A stretch of 64,000 nucleotides of DNA from Acutalibacter sp. 1XD8-33 (GTDB lineage Bacteria > Bacillota > Clostridia > Oscillospirales > Acutalibacteraceae). The notes under the pieces were generated by a model. It ran no database searches. It saw only the letters and a list, made by a program, of their open reading frames with translations, and was not told the origin of the DNA. Location of the stretch: positions 1 through 64,000 of the forward strand of contig NZ_RAZF01000005.1 of the NCBI RefSeq assembly GCF_003612555.1, given 5' to 3'. Each line of letters opens with the position of its first letter. Position 1 is the stretch's first letter. Below are positions 58,752-64,000 of this stretch, piece after piece. A program made the translations under genes and the position numbers.

Positions 58752-61328
58752 TCATAGGAGCCATAGCAGAACGGGCGCGATATACACCGCCAGTATCGCC
58801 CCAACAAACACGCTGGAAAGCAACGCCGGCGCTATCTTGTACCAGCGCCTTTTTATCCGTTCCAGGAACCGGAGTTTTCCCGCTTTTGGGAGGAGCAGCA
58901 GGCAAATTCCCGTAAGCGCCGCGGCGGCTGTGCCAGGAACGAGTCCCGCAGGTATATATCGTAGAATTATCTCGCTGGTTCCCGCCGGCAAAGGAATCTC
59001 CATGAAGCAGTCCAGCACGATGCGAGGCGTTACTCGCCGCCCGTTTACCCGCACCTCCATCCCCTGATACCAAGGGATGGACAAGAAGAGCGCCTGATTT
59101 TCTCCGGCCTGGGCATGCCCGATCAATTTCCCGCCATCCGCCCGCAGATCCGCGTTTGGCAGCGCGGCGGCCAGCTCATCCTGACGGGAATTCCTCATGC
59201 CCCACACGCCAAAGGAGCATAAATCCACCTTTTTTCTCACTGTGACTTCCACTCTGACAGTTTCATCCTGAAATTCGCCCAAACAGAAAATGCCGTTGCA
59301 TCCCTGGGTCGGATACCGTTCGGCCAGCGTCTGTCCGTTCACGCGGATCTGAAAGCAATCGTTGATCTTTTCCCGCAGCCGGGTGGAAACGCAGTCAAAG
59401 GCGTCAAAATAGAGAGTCTCCCGCTGAACCACCGGAATTTCATACCGCAGCATTCCCGACTCCAGAGAGAATTTTCCCGCTGTCTCTTGAAGCTCCCCTG
59501 AAACAGGCGCGTATGGGACAAAAGGTCCCTCTACCCCTAAAATCTCGCAGAGTTCATTTTGCAGCCGAAGCCTGTCTCCTACAGGGAGGGCTTCCGGAAA
59601 GCGGCCGGCAGGCACAAGGTATCCAAGATTTCCTCCAACGGGACCGGACCAGGCGGCGTTATCACACAGCACATATTTGTTGGAAAGAATGACATCGCTA
59701 ATTTTCGTGCCGCAGCACCCTGACGTTTCCATCCAATACGAGGAGTAGCCCAATTTTTTCACAGCCGCGAGAAAGCGCCGGTCTGTCAGCGAGGTGTAAT
59801 GATTTAAGGTGGGATATCCCGCCGCTCCCAGCAAATTCACATGGCAGAATTTTCTCTCCAGCTTCACCCGGTACAGTCCGTCGTCCTGGGGCGGCTCCAG
59901 CGCCAGCACCTCCTGGCTTTTCAGCGGCACATTCGCCGCCGATCCCAGAAACACCGCGCTTTGGACAGCAGACTGTACCAGACACACCCCCAGCAATGCC
60001 CACCCCATAAAAGCGTTCCTGCCCTTTCGAATCAGGCTGCGGCAGACGACGCTCCATGCAGCGGCGCAGAGCAGGCAGAAAGCCCCCAGGAAAAGAAACG
60101 CCGTAGAATTCACCCAAAGCGTATCCGTGTAGGAACTGACTTCCTCGAATCGGGCCGCCAATAGAAATATTCCTGCTCCCACCGGAAGCGCCAGAAGCCC
60201 GCAGACAGCCAGATAGGATTTTTTACTCTCCCTGTGGGGCTTGACGGAACAGGACTCTAACCCCTGCGCCAAAAACCAAAGCCCCAGAAATACCGGCCAA
60301 AAGCCATAGCGGGCAGGAAACGCCTGGTAGCTGCCCATATGCCACAGCTTGTTTACCGGCTCCAACAGCATGGGCAAAACCGTAAGCCCCCAGCAGACCC
60401 CAATGCCTTTGGACTTCGCGGTTTTGGGGAGGAAAATCGCCAGAACCGGCAGCGCCGCCGCACCCGCGCTGCAAAGGAGCACCGGCAGGGTGGTTGTGGT
60501 CTTGGCCCAAAACGAACCGGCCTGGACCGACTCTATGACCCCGCCTCCCGTCCGGGCGGAAGCAAGACATTGCAGCAGCGAGGGCAGCCAAACCGGCGCG
60601 GTAATCCCTAAGGCGCTTCCAGCGCTCATTCCCAGTTTCCCGGCCACAGGACCTCTCTCCTCTTTCGGCACACAGGTCCAGAGAAAAACCGTTCCCGTCA
60701 GAATCAGGCCCAGGAACACCATATAGCTCAGGTAATAGTTGACCGCTACCGTTGCCGTCAGAGACGCCGTCAGCAGCCAGGCTCGCTTTTCTTCCAGCAA
60801 CTTGACGAATCCCAGCATAACGACCGGAAAAAGATAGAGCATGTCCAGCCAGACCAGATTCTGGTAGTAAAGCATTCCATAACCACACAGTCCGTAGGAG
60901 ACAGACAGGGCCAAATGGACAGGTAGGGAGATCCTGGGAGCTTCCCGGCGGAAAAAAGCGGAGGCCGTGAGGGCGGCGAGGGAGAGCTTTATCAGCACCA
61001 GGAGATTTACCAAATGGTAAATCTCCTGTTTCTCCACAAATATGACCAAAAGATGCAGGGGGCTTGCCAGAAAGAAGAAGAACACGCCCCAAAAGCTCAT
61101 GCCCCCGGCATTCTGTAGGTTCAAAAACAGACTGCATTTTCCCGCCAAAATGTCTTTAAGCTCCATGAGCAGGGGCGCTACCTGCTGCGACATATCCCCC
61201 CATGCCAAAGTTTCGCCGCCAAAGGGGTAGAGCCCAAAGGCGGCGAATACGCAGCACAGAATCAGGGCCGTCAACCCAAAGGCGGCGGCAGCCGGCGCTA
61301 TTTTTCTCCATTGGCAAAATTCTCTCAT
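58752..61328 (-). CDS. YfhO-like multipass membrane protein
   Basis: A large envelope protein of 858 residues. It matches the YfhO (GT-C-fold) family: an N-terminal helix, GDMSQQVAPLLMELKDIL, then about a dozen helices to residue 490, an extracellular beta-rich part (about 490-800) and a terminal helix pair. YfhO proteins are linked to lipoteichoic-acid or glycolipid glycosylation. No partner glycosyltransferase is nearby. The ATG at 61328 opens the signal-anchor helix. It ends opposite the AraC pseudogene. Confidence 0.85.
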   Translation of the reverse strand: MREFCQWRKIAPAAAAFGLTALILCCVFAAFGLYPFGGETLAWGDMSQQVAPLLMELKDILAGKCSLFLNLQNAGGMSFWGVFFFFLASPLHLLVIFVEKQEIYHLVNLLVLIKLSLAALTASAFFRREAPRISLPVHLALSVSYGLCGYGMLYYQNLVWLDMLYLFPVVMLGFVKLLEEKRAWLLTASLTATVAVNYYLSYMVFLGLILTGTVFLWTCVPKEERGPVAGKLGMSAGSALGITAPVWLPSLLQCLASARTGGGVIESVQAGSFWAKTTTTLPVLLCSAGAAALPVLAIFLPKTAKSKGIGVCWGLTVLPMLLEPVNKLWHMGSYQAFPARYGFWPVFLGLWFLAQGLESCSVKPHRESKKSYLAVCGLLALPVGAGIFLLAARFEEVSSYTDTLWVNSTAFLFLGAFCLLCAAAWSVVCRSLIRKGRNAFMGWALLGVCLVQSAVQSAVFLGSAANVPLKSQEVLALEPPQDDGLYRVKLERKFCHVNLLGAAGYPTLNHYTSLTDRRFLAAVKKLGYSSYWMETSGCCGTKISDVILSNKYVLCDNAAWSGPVGGNLGYLVPAGRFPEALPVGDRLRLQNELCEILGVEGPFVPYAPVSGELQETAGKFSLESGMLRYEIPVVQRETLYFDAFDCVSTRLREKINDCFQIRVNGQTLAERYPTQGCNGIFCLGEFQDETVRVEVTVRKKVDLCSFGVWGMRNSRQDELAAALPNADLRADGGKLIGHAQAGENQALFLSIPWYQGMEVRVNGRRVTPRIVLDCFMEIPLPAGTSEIILRYIPAGLVPGTAAAALTGICLLLLPKAGKLRFLERIKRRWYKIAPALLSSVFVGAILAVYIAPVLLWLL

Positions 61329-61408
61329 GTAGAGAGTATGCCACTATTTTCTTTCGTTTATTCTCGCTAATTTCTTACAAAAAACTTACAGATCATTTCC
61401 GCCAAGAT

Positions 61409-61521
61409 ATAGTTAACGCAGTTCAAAAGAGGTATACCTCTTTTGAATCAGGCGGCGCAGCAACTGCTGTACCGCCCAGCTTGAAAATCGGTATATACCG
61501 ATTTTCAAGTCGGTTTACTAT
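61409..61521 (+). repeat. Family-A palindromic repeat, copy A5
   Basis: About 113 bp: left end ATAGTTAACGCA, GTTCAAAAGAGGTATACCTC palindrome, central CAGCAactGCTG hairpin that replaces the GGAGGTC..GACCTCC of other copies, then CTTGAAAATCGGTAT with its complement and the right end CGGTTTACTAT. It runs into the 3' end of the HD-domain gene. Confidence 0.8.
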
Positions 61522-61996
61522 ACATACTGTTCAAAAGCCTCGTCCCGTTCTGGGTTCTAAAGACATTGTCTCGAAAACTCCGCACAGCCTGGGGGCTCAG
61601 GTTCCCTTCGCCCGCGTTTACCAGATAATCCGCTTCCAGCAGAATCTGGCAGTCGGCGCCGTCCACTCCGGTATAGGTATGGTGCCGGCACACTAGCCGG
61701 ACCACCCGTTCCTCCATCCTGCTGTCCAGTTGGAATTCCCGTAGAAAAGGCCGCAGAAGCGCCTCACTCTCCTGTTCCTGGAGATTTCCTGCGGCGGAGC
61801 CGTACTTTTCCCGGCAGAGGGGGCAGGCGATATCGTGGACGATGGCGGCGATCTCCAGGGTTTCCTGGGTGGTTTCGTCTAGCCCCTCCAGCTTCCCCAC
61901 CGTGCGGGCATAGGCGTACACCTTGAGGAAATGGGCGATATCTTGCTGATTGCCCTGGCAGAAATCGATCATTTTTGCGATTATCTGTTCTGTCAT
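61505..61996 (-). CDS. HD-domain phosphohydrolase-like protein
   Basis: A 163-residue cytosolic HD-superfamily protein. Metal ligands appear in AAIVHDIACP (HD pair), the preceding HFLKVYAYA and the following VCRHHTYTG; the Asp in LLEADYLVN completes the usual set. Substrate unknown; small HD proteins act on nucleotides or RNA. The final residues YSKPT and stop codon are encoded by the family-A repeat A5. It follows tyrS on the same strand with a 9-nt gap, suggesting one transcript. Confidence 0.8.
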   Translation of the reverse strand: MTEQIIAKMIDFCQGNQQDIAHFLKVYAYARTVGKLEGLDETTQETLEIAAIVHDIACPLCREKYGSAAGNLQEQESEALLRPFLREFQLDSRMEERVVRLVCRHHTYTGVDGADCQILLEADYLVNAGEGNLSPQAVRSFRDNVFRTQNGTRLLNSMYSKPT

Positions 61997-62005
61997 GGAA
62001 TTACC

Positions 62006-63226
62006 TCACAGAGAAATTTTGTGGAACACCTTCTTGCCTTTCTTGACCACCAAACCCTCTTTCAGCTGGTCCTCTGTAAAGCTGGCGGCGATATCCCCCA
62101 CTTTTGCCTCATTGACGGATACGCCCCCCTGCTGCACCAGCCGACGGCCCTCGCCCTTGGAGGCGGCAAGACCCGCTTTTACCAGCAAATCCAGAATTCC
62201 GACCTGGCCGTCTGTGAGATCTCCGGCGGAGAGCACGGTGGTTGGCATATTAGCGGTGTCGCCCCCGGTGCGGAACAGCGCCCGGGCACCCTCCTGGGCC
62301 TTTTCGGCCTCCTCTTCCCCATGGACCAGACGGGTGAGCTCGTAGGCCAGAATCTCCTTGGCCCGGTTCAGCTGGCTGCCCTCCCAAGCCTCCATCTCGT
62401 CGATCTGTTCCAGGGGCAGGAAGGTAAGCATCCGCAGGCACTTGAGCACGCTGCCGTCGTCCACGTTCCGCCAGTACTGGTAGAAGTCGAAGGGGGAGGT
62501 CTTTTCCGGGTCCAGCCACACGGCGTTTCCGGCGGTCTTGCCCATCTTCTTGCCCTGGGAGTCGGTGAGCAGGGTGATGGTCATGGCGGGGGCGTCCTCC
62601 CCCAGTTTCCGACGGATCAGCTCCGTGCCACCCAGCATATTGCTCCACTGGTCGTCGCCGCCCACCTGCATGTTACAGCCATAGTGCTGGTACATATGGT
62701 AAAAATCATATGACTGCATAATCATGTAGTTGAACTCCAGGAAAGAGAGGCCCTTTTCCATACGCTGCTTGTAGCAGTCGGCCCGGAGCATGTTGTTCAC
62801 GGAGAAGCAGGCCCCCACCTCCTGGAGCAGCCCAATGTAATTCAGCTGGGTGAGCCAGTCGGCGTTGTTCAGCATAATAGCCCCGCCCTCTCCAAAATCG
62901 ATGAACTTCTCCATCTGACGCTTGAAGCAGGCGGCGTTGTGGTCGATGTCCTCCCGGGTGAGCATGGGGCGCATGTCCGTGCGGCCGGAAGGGTCGCCGA
63001 TCATGGTGGTGCCGCCGCCGATGAGGGCGATGGGCCGGTTCCCCGCCATCTGCAGCCGCTTCATCATGGTAAGGGCCACGAAATGCCCGGCGGTCAGGCT
63101 GTTTGCGGTGCAGTCGAAGCCGATGTAAAAGACCGCTTTCCCGGTGTTCACCATCTCCCGGACCCGTTCCTCGTCGGTGACCTGAGCGATCAAGCCCCTG
63201 GCCTTCAGTTCCTCATAGATCTGCAT
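62006..63226 (-). CDS. tyrS: Tyrosyl-tRNA synthetase
   Basis: Class I synthetase of 406 residues. The HIGH-like element is in DCTANSLTAGHFVAL, the KMSKS-like loop is KKMGKT (KFGKT in many TyrRS), and the tyrosine/ATP site includes LEFNYMIMQSYDFYHM and GGDDQWSN. A C-terminal S4 RNA-binding domain (about 340-400) with LAASKGEGRRLVQQGGV is complete. It starts 6 nt after the HAD gene. No T-box was seen upstream in the window. Confidence 0.94.
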   Translation of the reverse strand: MQIYEELKARGLIAQVTDEERVREMVNTGKAVFYIGFDCTANSLTAGHFVALTMMKRLQMAGNRPIALIGGGTTMIGDPSGRTDMRPMLTREDIDHNAACFKRQMEKFIDFGEGGAIMLNNADWLTQLNYIGLLQEVGACFSVNNMLRADCYKQRMEKGLSFLEFNYMIMQSYDFYHMYQHYGCNMQVGGDDQWSNMLGGTELIRRKLGEDAPAMTITLLTDSQGKKMGKTAGNAVWLDPEKTSPFDFYQYWRNVDDGSVLKCLRMLTFLPLEQIDEMEAWEGSQLNRAKEILAYELTRLVHGEEEAEKAQEGARALFRTGGDTANMPTTVLSAGDLTDGQVGILDLLVKAGLAASKGEGRRLVQQGGVSVNEAKVGDIAASFTEDQLKEGLVVKKGKKVFHKISL

Positions 63227-63232
63227 AAAAAT

Positions 63233-63955
63233 TCATCCTTTCTCGTTTTCATTCAAAATATACTCCATGGCATCCTGTAGGGAGGACGCGGTATACTCCG
63301 GGGCTCCGATAAACTCCGGGACCTCCATGAACCGGTTCACCGGCAGCCAGACCACGGGCATATGGGCGGCGTGGGCGCAGAGGATGTCAAAGGGGTGGTC
63401 GCCCACATAGAGGCAGTCCTCCGGGCTGGCCCCGGCGCGGGCACAGGCCAGCTCCAGAATGGCGGCGTCCGGCTTGCTAACCCCCACCTCCTCGGAGATC
63501 ACCACCGGGTGGAAATAACGCGCGATCCCCATCTCCTCCAGTACGGCGCGGATTCCGGTGTGGTGGTTGCTGACAATGCCCAGGACGATTCCCTGTTCCT
63601 TCAGCCGGTCCAGGACCTCCAGCGCCCCCGGCGCCAAGGAATACTCCTGCCTGTAGTCCCGGGAAAGGGTGTGCGCCACCGTCTGAAAGGCCCCGGCATC
63701 CAGGCCCAGGCTGTCCCGGTAGACCCCGGCCACATGGTCCACAAACTCCTCGTCCAGCATACGGACCCCGGTCCTGTTCTCCTCCATGACCTGATGCCCC
63801 TGCCAGAGCTCGCTCTGGGCATAGGCCTTTTCCACCGCCTCCAGGGGAATCCCCGGATCGAACCCGGCCAGCGTCTCGTGGACCTTCTCCGGAATGCTGG
63901 GCCTCTTCCACAAAAGCGTGTTGTCAATATCAAAAAAGACCGCCTGAATCTTCAT
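63233..63955 (-). CDS. HAD-superfamily hydrolase
   Basis: Cytosolic phosphatase-like protein of 240 residues. Motif I FFDIDNT, motif II IVSNHH, motif III Lys in GVSKPDAAI and motif IV VGDHPFDI are intact; a helical cap (about 15-100) separates motifs I and II. Substrate not predictable; phosphoglycolate-phosphatase-like enzymes share the plan. A GTG precedes the ATG; the GAGGGGG site suits the ATG at 63955. It is the first gene of the tyrS-HD cluster in this window; its own promoter would lie outside or in the last 45 nt. Confidence 0.85.
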   Translation of the reverse strand: MKIQAVFFDIDNTLLWKRPSIPEKVHETLAGFDPGIPLEAVEKAYAQSELWQGHQVMEENRTGVRMLDEEFVDHVAGVYRDSLGLDAGAFQTVAHTLSRDYRQEYSLAPGALEVLDRLKEQGIVLGIVSNHHTGIRAVLEEMGIARYFHPVVISEEVGVSKPDAAILELACARAGASPEDCLYVGDHPFDILCAHAAHMPVVWLPVNRFMEVPEFIGAPEYTASSLQDAMEYILNENEKG

Positions 63956-64000
63956 CACAATTCCCCCTCATCCGTTTCTCATAGCCAACCTCATCCATTC

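Noticed and set aside
1-64000. CRISPR arrays and tRNA or rRNA genes
   Set aside because: No regular spaced repeats with unique spacers, and no cloverleaf with a GTTCRANYC T-arm was found; the tandem units at 9803 are contiguous and imperfect.

Overview
The window looks like a chromosomal segment of a GC-rich Gram-positive anaerobe of the class Clostridia, most likely the Oscillospiraceae (Flavonifractor/Intestinimonas/Lawsonibacter-like). Grounds: Firmicute-type sigma-A promoters (TTGACA-N17-TATAAT) and GGAGG ribosome sites on GC-rich genes, S-layer-homology proteins, lipoproteins with LAAC/FAAC lipoboxes, an Ami/Opp-type peptide transporter with a very large OppB, a PduL phosphotransacylase, a type-4 uracil-DNA glycosylase and a leader-controlled ABC-F gene. 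The species cannot be fixed from sequence alone.

Layout. 0-1.3 kb: AT-rich remnant with a broken serine recombinase and an orphan ORF. 1.3-9.2 kb: solute-binding lipoprotein and chemoreceptor, PduL, an EEP-family hydrolase, a small HTH protein, UDG4, a flippase-like membrane protein and a divergent MreB. 9.3-11.5 kb: long non-coding tract with a perfect minus-strand promoter and terminator but no convincing ORF, a DUF1292 gene, a 6S-RNA-like transcript and a hairpin array. 11.5-19.2 kb: TldD/TldE pair, VanZ-like protein, two paralogous esterases, MetY and a GNAT. 19.7-26.5 kb: ValS and two divergent SLH surface proteins (transglutaminase-like and NlpC/P60-like). 26.7-37.9 kb: AraC/GyrI regulator, then the minus-strand opp operon (oppA-B-C-D-F plus an ApbE-like protein) with unusual insertions. 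38.3-43.4 kb: hybrid histidine kinase, degenerate HD-GYP protein and two-subunit ThrE exporter, overlapping start to stop. 43.7-49.3 kb: PrfC, an HExxH protein, PdxY-like kinase and the ABC-F protein with an overlapping leader peptide. 49.3-51.9 kb: lower-GC, decayed mobile-element remnant (truncated thioredoxin, VirB4 scrap, frameshifted serine-recombinase end) around an intact cation-efflux gene. 51.9-56.6 kb: QueA, then the lysine/DAP operon asd-dapA-dapB-ACT. 56.6-58.6 kb: MFS transporter and divergent AraC regulator, both inactivated. 58.7-64 kb: YfhO-like membrane protein, HD protein, TyrS, HAD phosphatase.

Most striking are two families of intergenic, hairpin-rich repeats. Family A (about 115 bp; imperfect terminal inverted repeats ATAGTWAACGCA; three stem-loops) occurs five times plus one half copy, and several copies supply the stop codon or last codons of the neighbouring gene. 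Family B is larger and modular: arrays of short perfect hairpins joined by conserved linkers (GGCAAGACC, CGACCGARCCGGCAGG), in which stem sequences differ between copies while pairing is kept. That pattern suggests selection on structure. The peptide transporter also carries two apparently uncommon additions: a coiled-coil insert of about 240 residues in OppD and a membrane tail on OppF.
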